64,000 nucleotides of DNA from the NCBI RefSeq assembly GCF_027595985.1, contig NC_073306.1, positions 85,361,599 through 85,425,598 of the forward strand, given 5' to 3'. The translations under genes were made by a program, and so were the position numbers. This DNA is from Sorex araneus (taxonomy: Eukaryota; Chordata; Mammalia; Eulipotyphla; Soricidae). The number at the start of each line of letters is the position of its first letter. Position 1 is the stretch's first letter. Positions 40,757 to 53,226 of this stretch are shown here, one piece after another. The notes under the pieces were generated by a model. The model made no database searches and had not been told where the DNA came from. It worked only from the letters and a program-made list of their open reading frames with translations.

Positions 40757-42629
40757 ATTCACACCACAGCCATAATGTTTGTGATTCACGTGCTCATGAG
40801 AGGCTCCCCACCGAGTCAGCCGCGGGGTGCCTGGAGAGAAGCGAGAAGGGCCACTTCATTGGGCGCTCCTGAACTCTGCACTGCAGACGAGACACGGGGA
40901 AGAAATCCTGCCTGCCTTGGTTTTTCAACTAAAGGAAGTTTCCTTGGGTTCAAAGGCCTCCTGCATCGGGAAACTTTAAAGCCCAGGAGAAAGCAAGAGT
41001 CTGCTCTTGCATGAAAAACCGGAATGAAATTCGTGCTGGACGCCAGCGTTTCACCCCTCAGAATAAAGGGGGACACGTGGGCTCGACAGGAGTGTGGATC
41101 TGAGAGGATCCGGAGTGCCTGGCTCTTCCCCACGATTTAAATTCTTCAAACTTCAGGAGGTGTGGCTGAAAGGGAGAGCAAGTCTTAGGGGAGAGCAAGT
41201 CTTAGGGCAGAACAGCAGGTGTCCCCGCCCACCCTTGGATAGCTTTAGTCTGTGGGGGAGGGGAAAACATGCAGTTACCTCCAACCCCAAAGTGCCTGTG
41301 ACTTTCCCTCTGAGGATACAATGGCCATCTGATGAGCACCCAGGACTCCGGCAAAAAAAAGGGCAACACCCCCTGGTCAGGCAGGAAGAGATGGAGGGGC
41401 CTGTGGGCAGGCATTAGGGTCTGTCTGTGCTGAGCCTTCAGTAAAGCACCGTTAGGGTTACAATGAGCCCAGGCAGTGCCTGTGTTCTCAGAGCTCTGGA
41501 CTGCAGTGGAGAACACACCGGGGCTGTGAGCAATCAGGGAGAGCATCCTGCACGTCTTGCTCGGGGAACACGGCAGGGTGGGGTGCTGGCGAGAACCCAC
41601 CTACTGCAGGGGATCTCCCCTTGCCTGGACCAGTCTCGGACACTGCCCAGGCCCATGAGACAGGCTGATCTAGGGCATCTTGGGAGCAGGGGAGTGAGGG
41701 CAGGGCTCAGGGAAGGACTACCTTGCAAACGGCTGACCCCCATCGGATCCCTGGCACTATGTGGCCCCCCCAAGTACCGTCGCGTGTGACCCCAATTCTT
41801 GCCCTGCCCCAGAAGACCTTGGCTCCTGCCCAGCAAGTGGGCCTCTCATGCTCTCACTCTCTTCATCCACAGGATGAGGAAAACTGTCCTGCCCTCTCTG
41901 AGCTGAGCTCACACATGAGGTGACACAGGGTGTGGGGCTGTTCTGCTCTTTCTGAGCCACCCCCACCCCAAGGGCCCTCCTGGAGCAGGGGCCACCTCAT
42001 GCAATGGTCATGTCGGCCTCTGGGTGGCACCCTTGACCACTGAGCACAAGGCTTGGGGCGCAGTGGGGTGCTCCAGGAAGGTGCCCTTTCATCCCTGCAT
42101 CTGCGGGGAGGACTTGGTCACACCCAGTGGGGCTTAGCGACTGCTGCTGGCCCCATGCTGGGGACACAAAGCAGGCCCTCCAGACTGTTTTCTCTGCAGT
42201 GGCCCTTCACCTCCTCCCACCCGGGGAAGCCTTCTTCCCATATTTACAGCTCGCCGAACCCCAGTCTTGAGAAGGGGAAGGGCCAGGGAGGGTGTGTCCA
42301 TTTCAGGGACACCTAGTCCTGACTCGGACACTCTCTTCCTTCCCTAGCGGAATCCTTGTCTGCTGAAACCGCCAAACTCCGTGCAGGCAACAGGCGAAAG
42401 ATGACTGAGTGGTTTGAAGCAGAAATGGAGGACAGTGGTTCCCCCCTTCCCGCTGCCTGGACAATTCAGCCACTGGCCGACACCTGGGGAATGCGGGTTC
42501 ACGGAGCCCCACCACACAAAGAGCCAACACTAGCAGCTCTGCAAAGGGAGGCTCAGATGGGAAGAACCCTGAAGTGGGAGAGGGGGCACGCAGAGCCCTT
42601 TCCAGCCTGTCACCCACCAGGGCACTCGC
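40757..42629 (-). other. Region 3' of the last recognisable TDRD10 exon
   Basis: No exon recognised. The terminal human TDRD10 coding sequence after the Tudor fold should lie here, but I could not find it. A weak SINE-like relic sits near 41720-41800. A pair of GGGAGAGCAAGTCTTAG repeats lies at about 41171-41207. Confidence 0.5.
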
Positions 42630-43958
42630 CTTGCTCCAGCGCAAAGGGCTGAGTCAGCGGGGGGATGGTCCAGAAGGCGTCACTCTCCAGGCTGCGCGGG
42701 GAGCCATGGGGACGGTGGCCGTCTGGCCGAAATCGATGAACATGATCACGGCCCAGGCGCCCACCCGCTCCAGCACCCAGCACCTGGGGGGAGGCGGGTG
42801 AAGGGGGCGGTGCCCTGTGCCACGGCCGCCGGCCGCCAGAGTGAGAACCGCGCAGCAGTCAGGCCGGTCCTCGGGAGCAGGATCAGGAGAGGTATCCTTG
42901 ATCAGAAAGCAACGGGGACAGGCCTGAGAGGCACTCGGCACCCCCCCATACGCCCACCTGTTCCAGGCACAGCCGCGGTCGCGTAGCTGCAGCCCGGCCA
43001 GGCCACGGCCCCGCGCCGCACCGCCTCGTCCCCAGGTACGGCTGCCGCTCCTCGGCCTCCGCCAGGCTGCTGGAAAGCGTCCGCATGTTCCTGTGCAGCG
43101 CCTGGTGGGCACACGGCTCGGCCTCCCGCCCCTCGCCCGGGAGGGGTGCCCCCACCCTCAGCCCCGAAGCCCAGGGCGGCGCGCGGCGGGGGGCGCCAGC
43201 CTGCGGACCTCAGCGATGCGCATGGCCCAGAAGAACCGGGTCTGGGGCACCGCGCTGGTGGCCAGCAGCCCCACCTCCCCGCGGGCGCTGCGGATGGTGG
43301 CCAGCCAGCTCGGGTCACGGAAGCATTCCCGCAGCAACAGCGCCAGGGGCAGCCCCTGCGGGGACAGCAGGTGAGCCAGGCGGCCGCCACGCCGCCCCCT
43401 CCCGGGCGGCAGGGGCTCGGCAGCCAGCGCCTGTCGTGATCTGGGGGCCGTGCTGGGCAGTGCCTCGGGACCCAGCAGTGCCAGGTGGCACCAGGTTTCA
43501 AGCCTCGGCTCCTGCACGCACAGCACGTGCACAGCAGGTGTCCACAGTGCAACCTTCCCCGACGCACGAGGGACACGATGACGCCTGGCACCCAGGGTCC
43601 CCAGGATACAGCGGTTGGGGGCTTTAGTGCATATCGAGGGATGTGGGTATTTTATTAACTTATTTTTTTCAGGGGGGGGCAACAAACTGGCTGTACTCAG
43701 GGATCACTCGTGTGGGTCTCCAGGGACACTGTGGTGCTGGGGGCTGACCCAGGTTTCCTGGCTCTCAGGCCTGTCAGGTATTTTATGGAGCCAGCCTGGA
43801 GAAATCTGGGTGTGGCGCCCCTGCTGGGAATTCCAGGAACTGCAGGTGTGCGGGTTTCCCAAGCTCAGCTCACCTCATCTCCATGGGGACTGCAAAGGGT
43901 GTCCTGGGTTTCTCAACTGTATGGGGGTCCCCGGCCCTAACAGTGAGCAGTGCACAAG
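42630..43958 (-). pseudogene. TDRD10: TDRD10 Tudor-region exons with frameshifts
   Basis: Four minus-strand exons: 43958-43874 (ends TPFAVPMEMR), 43355-43209 (LALLLRECFRDPSWLATIRS through FFWAMRIAEV), 43101-42958 (ALHRNMRTLSSSLAEAEERQ, PYLG, then frame changes to EAVRRGAV and again to LQLRDRGCAWNR) and 42783-42630 (CWVLERVGAWAVIMFIDFGQ, TATVPM, then a frame change to RSLESDAFWTIPPLTQPFAL). These match the C-terminal half of human TDRD10 as I recall it, a testis-enriched RRM/Tudor protein. I count two one-base losses in the third exon, one in the fourth and probably one at the start of the second. The splice sites look intact except for a GC donor (AAG|GCGAGT) on the last exon. A decayed gene is most likely; assembly errors in this GC-rich stretch are the alternative. 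Confidence 0.65.
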
Positions 43959-45083
43959 CTGCAAAGCAGAAAGTGAAGTCCTGGAGGCACCCCTGCCTCC
44001 CGGAAAGTGCTGCCTTCTGAGGTAGGATGTGATGAACAGAGCGCTGCTGGCCAGGCCTCCAGGGCTCAGCCTCCAGCCCCTGGGGCAGCAGGAAGGGGTA
44101 CTGGGCGCCCCTCTGCAATCCAGAAAGCTCTCAAGGGCACCAGACGGGGGCATTCCTGCACAGAGGGCCTGCAGTCAGCCTGCAGAGACACACTGGGGCT
44201 GCAGGTCTCACCCAGGCTTCTGGCAGACACTTCACCAGATGTCTCCTCTGCACCCTGGGGAGGAAAAGCAACGTACTCTGACTCTGCCAGTGGCACTGCA
44301 CAGACTGGCGAGTGGCTCTCTGCAGGGGGAAAGTGGCAACCCCCAGATTCTGAGCTCAGAGACTCTGCAAGGACCACCGCCCCCACCCACCTCCTGCCAC
44401 CCCCCAACCTGACCCAAGTGCTCCAGCCGGACTTAACAGTGCCGGTACCTGTGAGGTCACCAGGGGCCCCTCCTGCAGGAGGAACAGGAGACAGATAGGA
44501 AGGACATGCTGGAAGCCAGGCAGAGCCCCTGGGTCTGGCCACACTGCCTTCCCACCCCCCGCTGCTGCAAGGAAACACCCACCCCACAGAGCCAGGCCAG
44601 CACCCAGGACTCTGCCACGGGGCCCCTTCATGCCCTTCCCCTCCTCACACCAACCTGGTCTGCCCGCCTCTGGGGAGTAGCAGACTCTCGCCGCCTGAGC
44701 TGCCCTGTGCCCTCATCATTACCGGTGTCACATCCCTGCCCCTCTCTAAGGCTCAGTGCCACCCCCCCGGGACACAGCTCTAGCGGGGGACTCACCTGAG
44801 GGCCCCTGTGTCTGATCCTCCCACACACCCCACTGGCCCTCTCAGCTCCTTTCAAAGCCTTCCACACCGGCCTTCTCTACCCGCTGCCCCAGCCAGACAC
44901 TCAGGCCAGATTCCTCCCTCCACAGCTCCCCACCAATGTACCAGTCGAGGGCCAGAGACAGCTCCAGGGGTAAGGTGCTTGCCTTGTACACGGTCAATCC
45001 AGGTTTGATCCCAGCACAGGAAAGATCCCTAGGTGCAGAGTCAGGAGTAAACCTTGACCACCACCCAATGTGACCCAAATCAT
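43655..45083. mobile_element. SINE relics upstream of the TDRD10 exons
   Basis: A possible minus relic at about 43655-43800 (TACTCAGGGATCACTCGTGT) and a diverged plus copy at about 44950-45083 (AAGGTGCTTGCCTTGTACAC, GTGCAGAGTCAGGAGTAAAC). 44000-44940 has no gene or repeat I can support. Confidence 0.55.
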
Positions 45084-45313
45084 ACACTCCCCGCTCTAGT
45101 CAAAGAAAATGGGTTGGGCTTTGATTCTAGTTCCAGAGTGACCTCTTTGCTGTGGGCTGGTTACCATGTTCTGCCTGCAGGACCATAAAGCACCACTGCC
45201 GGCAGCTACAGGGGTGCCAGTTCACACAGGGCCGGCCCCGGGTTCCAGGCCAACCCTCTCCTGCGGAACCCAGCCACTCCCCCTGCAGACAGGGCACAGG
45301 GCACAGGGCAGAA

Positions 45314-45365
45314 TATATATACATATATATGTATATAGTTCATATATATATGTATATATATAGTT
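45314..45365. repeat. (AT)-rich microsatellite
   Basis: Alternating ATATAT/ACATAT/GTATAT units, interrupted by AGTTC. Confidence 0.9.
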
Positions 45366-45423
45366 AAGATCTGTCCCGTCCTGTCCCTTCCCCTCCCTCT
45401 TCCCTTCTCTTACTTCCTGTTAC

Positions 45424-45997
<574 letters not shown>

Positions 45998-46731
45998 TGT
46001 TTCTGAACAATTCTTTTCCCACATTCCAGGGTGGTTTGATGGCAGATGTTCCCACAGGATTCCATGGCTCTGCCTGCCCCATGTCCATCGCACAGATTCT
46101 CTCAGAAGCTTCATGTGGAGTGTCTGAGCTTTTTCTATACTGTGTGCCAGGCTGCGGCTCTGCAGCTTCCCCATTTGTGACATACAGGCACTCACTCATT
46201 CTGAAAAAGCACTTGGGAACTCCAGGACTTGCAGCCCCACCTGCCCGCTGCCTGCCCCCGAAACTGATCCTTGATGTTACCTTGGTTTTAAAGCTATCTG
46301 ACTGCAAAATATGGCGAGATAAAACCTCTCCCCCAGAGCCATGATAAGACTCAATGGAACTGCTGAATACAACTTTCTTGGGGCCCTGGAAGTGGTTGAG
46401 AGGTTGACGTAGATGAAAGGAAGGAAGAAATATCAGTCAGCCTTGAGCAAGCAGAGCCCATGTGCTCTGCCTGGGGTTTTCTCAGAACTGCCAAGAAGCA
46501 CAACACTGACAAAAGCCACAACTTGGGAGATGACGGTGGGAGACCCCAAAGCAGGGGCAGCCAAATGCGGCCACATCCTCCTGAACGCCCCTTCTGGCTC
46601 TAGGCACACTTGCTGTTAGGTTTGCTTCTGTGCTTATTGATTTTCAAGAAGTCTGATGTTTCAGGAGCCTTCTCCTTTGGTTTGACTTAAACATCTTTGT
46701 GTTCTAGGTCTGAATTAGGAGTAAGAGACTT

Positions 46732-48299
46732 GGGGGGTACTGTGCCGCCATCAGGTCACCCTGTACCTGTGGGGCGAGTGCATCAGCAGCCTGATGGTGC
46801 CTTCAGGCTTCCTGATACTCCAAAGTTGCCACTGTGCCTTGGTCAGACCCAAACAACTTGGGGCCAATTTAAGAAATTAAACGGCCAAAAGTTAGTTATG
46901 TGGTGGTCACACCCACAAACCACCTCTGGCTCAGCTATATAAAGCCACTTATTTGCCTTATTTTAGAGACCCATAAATAAATCTTAAAGGAGATCAAAAG
47001 CCACAGTTAATCTTGGACCCACCCATGGCTAAAAAGATGGGGTAAATTGGAGTGGGGCAGGTTAGTCCATCTAAGCAGAGCCCCCAGCAGCCACTTGCTT
47101 CCACGATCCAAAATTGCTGCCATACCCCTGGCCTGACTCCATTATTTCAGGATGGACCTCACCAAGATATAATCTGCTAAAAATCCTGTATGTGGGTTCT
47201 GTGACTGAAATCTCCAGGCTTTCTCTGAGTTGGGGTGGGCTTCTTCCCCCCACTTCCCAATACTCCTGGAAGCACTGGCAGCCACCCCCATGAACCAACT
47301 CCAGCGCCACCATGTAAGCTCTACTACCGGCCTTGTTCAGAGACCCACAAATAATTCTCAAAAGAGATCAAAAGTTTCAGTTAATCTTGGACCCTCACAG
47401 GCTGAGAAGACCCCGTTAAATCAAAAGGGGGTGGGGTCAGCCTGGTGCCCACCCAAGCAGAGACCCCGGCAGCTGTTTGCTCACACAATTTAAAACCGCC
47501 ACCACACCCCTGGCCTGGCTCCACCATCTCAGAACAGACCACAACAAAACATAATCTGCTGAAAGTTCTGATCTGCGGTTTTGGTGACTGAAATCTCCAG
47601 GCTTTCTCGGGGTCAGGATGGGCTACCTTCCCACAACTCCCTGTACTTCCGGAAGCCTCGGCAGTTACATCCACACGTCAAAGCGGCCAGTGAATTGAAA
47701 AGCCACTCCAGCCTTACTGTCCAGATAATAATACTGAATGCCCTGAATAAACACCATGACCTCTTAGCACCTGTATTGCAAACCATAATGTATAAAAGGA
47801 AAAGGAGAGAAAGAGCAAGAAGGAAAGTATCTCCAATAGATGGAGGCTGGGGGGGGGGTGGTGGTTGTTGGGGGATGGTGGTAGGGAAACGCGACATTGG
47901 TTGTAGGAAATGTACACTGGTGGAGGGATGGGTGCTGGATCATTGCATGACTGAAACCCAATTATGAACATCTTTGTAATGGTCTATCTCATGGATATTT
48001 AATTAAAAACAATTTTTTTAAAAAAGTAATGTGGCGGGGGCTGGAGCAATAGTACAGCGGGTAGGGTACAGTACAGCCGCCTTGCATGCAGCTGACCCGG
48101 GTTTGATTCTCAGTGTCCCATATGGTCCCCCGAGTACTGCCAGGAGTAATTCCTGAGTGCAGAGCCAGGAGTAACCCCTGTGCATCTCCGGGTATGACCC
48201 AAAAAGGAAAAAAAGCAATGTGGCGTTCATGCCCAATTTAATCAGCCTAATCAATGGCTAAAAAATAGCAGTACTCCTGCATTAATAAATAAATAAAAA
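46732..48299 (+). mobile_element. Composite retroelement: tandem monomers + L1-type 3' UTR + terminal module
   Basis: Flanked by a perfect 13-bp duplication GAGTAAGAGACTT (46719-46731 and 48300-48312), so it inserted as one unit. In order: a leader; a partial monomer from about 46890; two full ~374-bp monomers starting AGAGACCCATAAAT (46965) and AGAGACCCACAAAT (47339); a short junction; an L1-type 3' UTR (47755-48010; CACCTGTATTGCAAACCATA, GACTGAAACCCAATTATGAA); then a module (48208-48287) and an (AAAT)-rich end. A later SINE sits at 48034. Monomers carry TATA-like GCTATATAAAGC, like L1 5' UTR promoter monomers. No reading frame for reverse transcriptase is present, so it would be non-autonomous. 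Confidence 0.75.
48034..48207 (+). mobile_element. SOR-type SINE inside the composite element
   Basis: Splits the terminal module; AATGTGGCG is duplicated on both sides. It contains a local duplication GGTAGGGTACAGTACAG in the head. Confidence 0.95.
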
Positions 48300-48765
48300 G
48301 AGTAAGAGACTTTCTGTAAAGGGCTGAGACAGGAACTTCCCGGGGCTCTGCCACACTGTCGGGCAGCCAGGGACCGGGCAAGGGCCCAGGAGGCCCCTCT
48401 ACAGACCCATTCTCCAGGACTCTGAAATGACCAGTAGGGCATTTGTGTGCCATAAGTCACTGTTCTTTGGATTTTTCTCCCCAGCATCGGAATAGAACAT
48501 TCACTCTGAGACTCAGCCCAGATGTAACTTTTCCTACAGCTCGGCTAGGTACGAGTAACTGGTCATCAGCATCAAATAGGGAAAGGACTCTGACCTTGGG
48601 ACCAGGAAGCACCATGGGGACATTTCCTGGGATTTTCATCCCACCTTGTAGTGCTAAACTTAGAACTGAAGCACCCAGAGCACCAACAGCACAGACAAAG
48701 CCCAACAAAACGCTGCTCTCTCCACAAAGGGGCAGAAAAGGGGCAGCCTGACTGGACAGGAAACT

Positions 48766-48918
48766 TTTTTTTTTTTTTTTTTGCGTTTTGGTTCTGCACT
48801 CAGGAATTACTCCTGGTGGTACTCAGGAGACCATATGGGATACTGGGAATCGAACCTGGGTCAGTTGCGTGCAAGGCAAAGGCAAATGCCCTACCCACTG
48901 TGCTATCGCTCCAGCCCC
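48766..48918 (-). mobile_element. SOR-type SINE, internally shortened
   Basis: Reversed copy lacking the segment that normally follows the poly(T) (GGTCACACCC...). Flanked by GGACAGGAAACT on both sides. Confidence 0.93.
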
Positions 48919-48974
48919 AGGACAGGAAACTTCTAGATGCTGGTGCTCTGCTCCTCCTATACGATCTTTCCTAC

Positions 48975-49150
48975 ATATTCACAGACACATACGCCCCACA
49001 CCCCTCATACACCCTCCCACACATGCCTGCACATGCACCCACCAGCACACTCACCCCACACCCACTCATATTCATACTCTCACATACACACACAGTCACA
49101 TACTTGCACGGTCACCTACACACACACACTCACACTCTCCCACACAGTCC
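48975..49150 (+). repeat. CA-rich low-complexity stretch
   Basis: Irregular (CA)n mixed with CACTCAT and CACAC units; not a clean microsatellite. Confidence 0.8.
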
Positions 49151-49777
49151 TATGTCCACAGAGACCAGTGGGAAGTCTCAAGTTCTGACCTCATGAGGCT
49201 TCAATGAGTCACCACAATACCACCAGCCTCTAATGTCACACAGGCTACGTAGGCAGCCAGGATGCCACCAACCCAGCCGACCAGCTCTGGAGCCCCCTCA
49301 TGTGCTGGTGGTAACTGGGCCCCTCAGTGGTGGTGCCCCCAGCCCCTTTTCCCCGTCGGTGGTGTCCAGGAGCCTGCTGGGGTCATGATTCTCCACAGCG
49401 GTCACAAGCCACTGGCAGGGGTGTCTGAGGAGACCATCTGCAGACCACTGCGGTATTCAGGAGGTCCTATGGCCTCAGGGGGCTCAAGCAGTTTCTGAAA
49501 TATACCCACCAGCCTCCCCTGCAGTGAGAACGCTACAGGATGAACTGACACCTGCTCCCCAGGGCAAGGAGGAGGAACGGCTGTGCTGCACCAAAAGTGA
49601 CCTGCGCAGAGGCAGAGAGACACGGAGGCCACACAGCCACGACCGTGACCTGCTTCATCAACAGCCACATGCAAGCAAGACAACAGACACCCTCACCAAA
49701 GAAACGGTCTCAGCTGAAAACAGACTTCAAGATAACAGGTGGTTTAGGACTGGAATAAAAGTGAAAAGCACAGTAGT

Positions 49778-49923
49778 GGGCCAGAGAGAGAGTAGAGTGG
49801 GCAGGGTACTTGCTTTGCATAGAGCTGACCCGGTTTCATCCTCAGAGCCCTCCAGGAGTGGTCCCTGAGCACAGAACCAGGACTAAGGCCTGAGCACTAC
49901 TGAGTGTGGCCCCCTGCCAAAAA

Positions 49924-49962
<39 letters not shown>

Positions 49963-49963
49963 A
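49778..49963 (+). mobile_element. SINE with (AAAT)n tail
   Basis: Diverged head (GGGCCAGAGAGAGAGTAGAG), CTGAGTGTGGCC, then about ten AAAT units. Confidence 0.85.
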
Positions 49964-50013
49964 AGGCACAGTAGATAAAAACCACAGAACTGAGTGAACA
50001 GAAAATAATCAGA

Positions 50014-50321
50014 GCTTGGAAGATGTGTGCTGAAAGTAGACTAGTCTAATAGACTGAACATGATGGCCACTTAATACCTATATTGCAAACCACAATACCC
50101 AAAAGGAGAGAGGGGGAGTAAAAGATTGCACCCGCCACAGAGGTGGGGGGTGGGAGGATAGGGGTGGCGGGGAGGGATACTGGGAACATTGTTGGTGGAG
50201 AAAGGGCACTGGTGGAGGGATGGGTACTCGATCATTGACTGAAATGTAAGTAAGCACGAAGATTTGTAAGTCTGTAACTGTACCTCATGGTGATTCATTT
50301 AAAAAAAAAAAGAAGAAAGAA
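50014..50321 (+). mobile_element. 5'-truncated L1-type 3' UTR
   Basis: ATTGCAAACCACAATACCC, GGGAGGGATACTGGGAAC, CACTGGTGGAGGGATGGGTA and GATTCATTTAAAAAA. Flanked by GAAAATAATCAG at about 50001 and 50322, a target-site duplication. Confidence 0.87.
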
Positions 50322-50539
50322 AGAAAATAATCAGGGCTGTAAGCCAGAACAACAGAAATCATATAAGTAGATTAAAAAAAAAAAAACATTCGAAAGGTTG
50401 AATAAACCCAAAGAAATCCAGGTAAAGACACATGATCAAACGTTTTTCTAAAAACTAAACGGCAAGAAAAAAATTTGAAGCCAATTGGGGGGGGGAATGA
50501 CCTTTTCAGTTACACAGAAAGTAAAAATATGAACTATCT

Positions 50540-52800
50540 GGAGCCAGAGTACAGGGTGGAGGCACTTGCCATGCACACAGCCAACCATGCTTCAATCCCC
50601 AGCACCACAGAGGGTTCCCTGAGCCCTGCAAGGAGTTAGCCCTGAGCACAGAGCCAGGAGTAAGCCCTGAGCACAGCTGGGTATTGCCCCCCCCCAAACA
50701 AAACAAAAACAAAATGGTGAAAATAACAGCAGTTTTCTGTTATTGAAGCCATGGAGGCAAAAAGAAATGGCAGTCTACTTATTTGCTGACAGGAAGAGAA
50801 CCTAGAGAAATATCCTGGGGGAATGAAGGGGAAATTCAGAGGTTCTCAAGGAAGGAAAACAAAGGATCTGTCACCAGCAGACCATGCCTTAAACAACAAC
50901 TATAAAGGAAGTTCTTTAAACCAAAAAGGAAATGATAAAAGAAGGAACCATGAAGCACCAGGAAGAAAGAACAGTCAGAAAAAATATGGACAAAGAAGTA
51001 CAATAGGAGTTTCCTCCTCCTGCCCTCTCTCAATTATGTTTGACAACTGAAACAAAAATTAGCAACATTGTCTGATGTGGTTCTAAATGAGCACAGAGGA
51101 AACATTAGTGACAATTATAACAAACCAAGTAGGGAAAGCTTTTAGCACTCCAATTGGTAGAATTAGCAGACTGATGAGTTATCTATACACACACTCAGAT
51201 GCATAAAATATAACATCCAGACTGTCTTCTTACAAGGTACACAGCCAGGCACCAGGGAGGTAATACAGCAGGGAAGGCACTTGCCTTGCACACAGCCAAC
51301 GTGGGTTCAATCCCTTGGCGTACAGGGTACCCCAAGCCCACCAGGAGTGATCCCTGATGAAGTCAGGAGTAAGCCCTGAGCACCACTCAGTGTGGCCCCC
51401 AAAAACAATCAAACCAAACTAAAGAATATAGAACTCAACATCCTCACCAGGATCTACAGTTCATTACTGGGTACTGCACCAGCAGAGCAGACATCCTCTG
51501 AGTGGGAAGATTGAGTGAAGGTTGAGTGGGAATCAGTCTTCTGAGTGGGAACCGATCCCCTGGGCATGAACCGATCCTCTGGGTGTGAATCGATCCTGTC
51601 CCAACACAGTCTTTGCAGCTCTGAAGTCTCAGCAAGTATCCTGAGGGCCAGGTCATGTGGAGTGCATTCTCTCACCACAAATCAGTAGCAAAAAATACAT
51701 GGAAGTCTCCAGATGGTGGGAAACAAAAGGGCACACTTCAAAGGAAGCCACAGAATAAAGACACTCAAAGAAACATTTGACAATAGTTTAAACTGAGTGA
51801 AAACACAACAAAACTGAAATGAAAAAATATCAAAATTTGGGGACACTGGGTAAAGAAGCAATTAGGTTCTTTATAGGAAACTATAAAATACCCTTCTTTT
51901 TTTTTTTTCCTTTTTCTGTCTCTCTGGCCCTAATTGCTTCAGTTTTTACCTGAAGGGAAAAATTTGAAAGAAAAGCAAGCTAAACCTAAAGAAAACAGAG
52001 GAAAGAAAGTAATTTGGTGCTTTTCAGCAGAAATCAATGAAAGTGATAAACTTGGGCAAAATATATCAGTTTCTCAAAAAATATTAACTATGGGGCTAGA
52101 GTGATAGTACAGTGGGTAAGGCACGTGACTTGCATGTGGCTGACCTGGGTTCCACCCCCGACTCCCACATACAGTCCCTTGAGTACCACCAGGAGTGATC
52201 CCTGAGCACAGACAAAGAAGTAAGCCCTGAGCAATTCCAGGTGTGTGTGTCTGGGGGGGAGGGGCAGGGGGCGGATGGAAATACAAGCTATCACTAAAAG
52301 ATACTGCACACATGAGCTCCACCACAGAGTGTGGCCTTGGCAAGTATAACCAACCTCAGGTGAGCAGTTAAATGTGAGCCCCCAGGCCGAAGCAAGAGTA
52401 CAGCTGAGAAGGTGCTCACCTTACACAGAGCAGACCTGGCTTTGATTCCCAGCATACACGGCCCCCAAGCCTGCTGGGAGTGACCCCTAAGTACCTTAGA
52501 TATGACCTCCAAACCAAACCCCATATTAACGTGAGAACAGCATAGTCAGGTGTTTGCTCCTGGTCATAACAACAATGAAGGGATGGGGGAGAGCAAATAA
52601 GAAAATAAACGAAATCAAAATTTTATCAAAGTAGAATAGAGGCCAAAGTGATAGAGCACTTTCCTTGTATGCAGCCTAACTGGGTTCGATCCCAAGCACC
52701 TTACATGGTTTTCAAGCACCACCAGAAGTGAATCCTGAACACAGAGGCAGGAGTAAGCCCTGAGCACCACTGGGTGTGGCCCCAAAACCCAAAACCTAAG
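50540..52800 (+). mobile_element. Five diverged plus-oriented SINEs
   Basis: Copies at about 50540-50712, 51247-51412, 52090-52262, 52381-52520 and 52640-52800. All share GGTTCAATCCC-like B boxes and CTGAGCAC...GGTGTGGCC ends, the older subfamily form. Between them (50720-51240, 51420-52080) is AT-rich DNA with no gene. Three imperfect copies of GGAACCGATCCYCTGGGYRTG-like text, about 20 bp each, lie at 51528-51600. Confidence 0.8.
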
Positions 52801-53004
52801 AACAAAGCAACAATAAATGAACAAACAAAAGAAACAGTGCACTTATAAGCACTCAGTAAACAAAATACTCAAATATAAATCTAACCAAATATATTAGGAT
52901 TTGTATACTAAAAACTCTTTTTAAAAACTATATCATATAACAGATTATAACATATGGTATATAAAAACTATATTATTAAAAACTATATACAAATCAAATA
53001 TTTT

Positions 53005-53226
53005 TGTTTTTGTTTTTTTTCTTTTTGGGTCACACCCGGCGATACAGGGGTTACTCTTGGCTCATGCACTCAAGAATTATTCCTGGCGGTGCTTGGTGCT
53101 CGGGGGACCATATGGGATGCTGGGAATCGAACCCGGGTCGACTGCGTGCAAAGCAAACGCACGAAAAGTTTCAAAGAAGAAACATTGCAAAGCAAACGCC
53201 CCACCCGCTGTGCTATTGCTTCAGCC
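53005..53226 (-). mobile_element. SOR-type SINE with internal insertion
   Basis: Flanked by ACAAATCAAATATTT on both sides. Near its head an extra ~40 bp is present (CGAAAAGTTTCAAAGAAG...), bracketed by two copies of GCAAAGCAAACGC. Confidence 0.93.

Noticed and set aside
44066-44587. 173-aa minus-strand open frame as another TDRD10 exon
   Set aside because: The order and strand fit, but the text does not resemble the RRM or linker that I recall, and no convincing splice pair bounds it.
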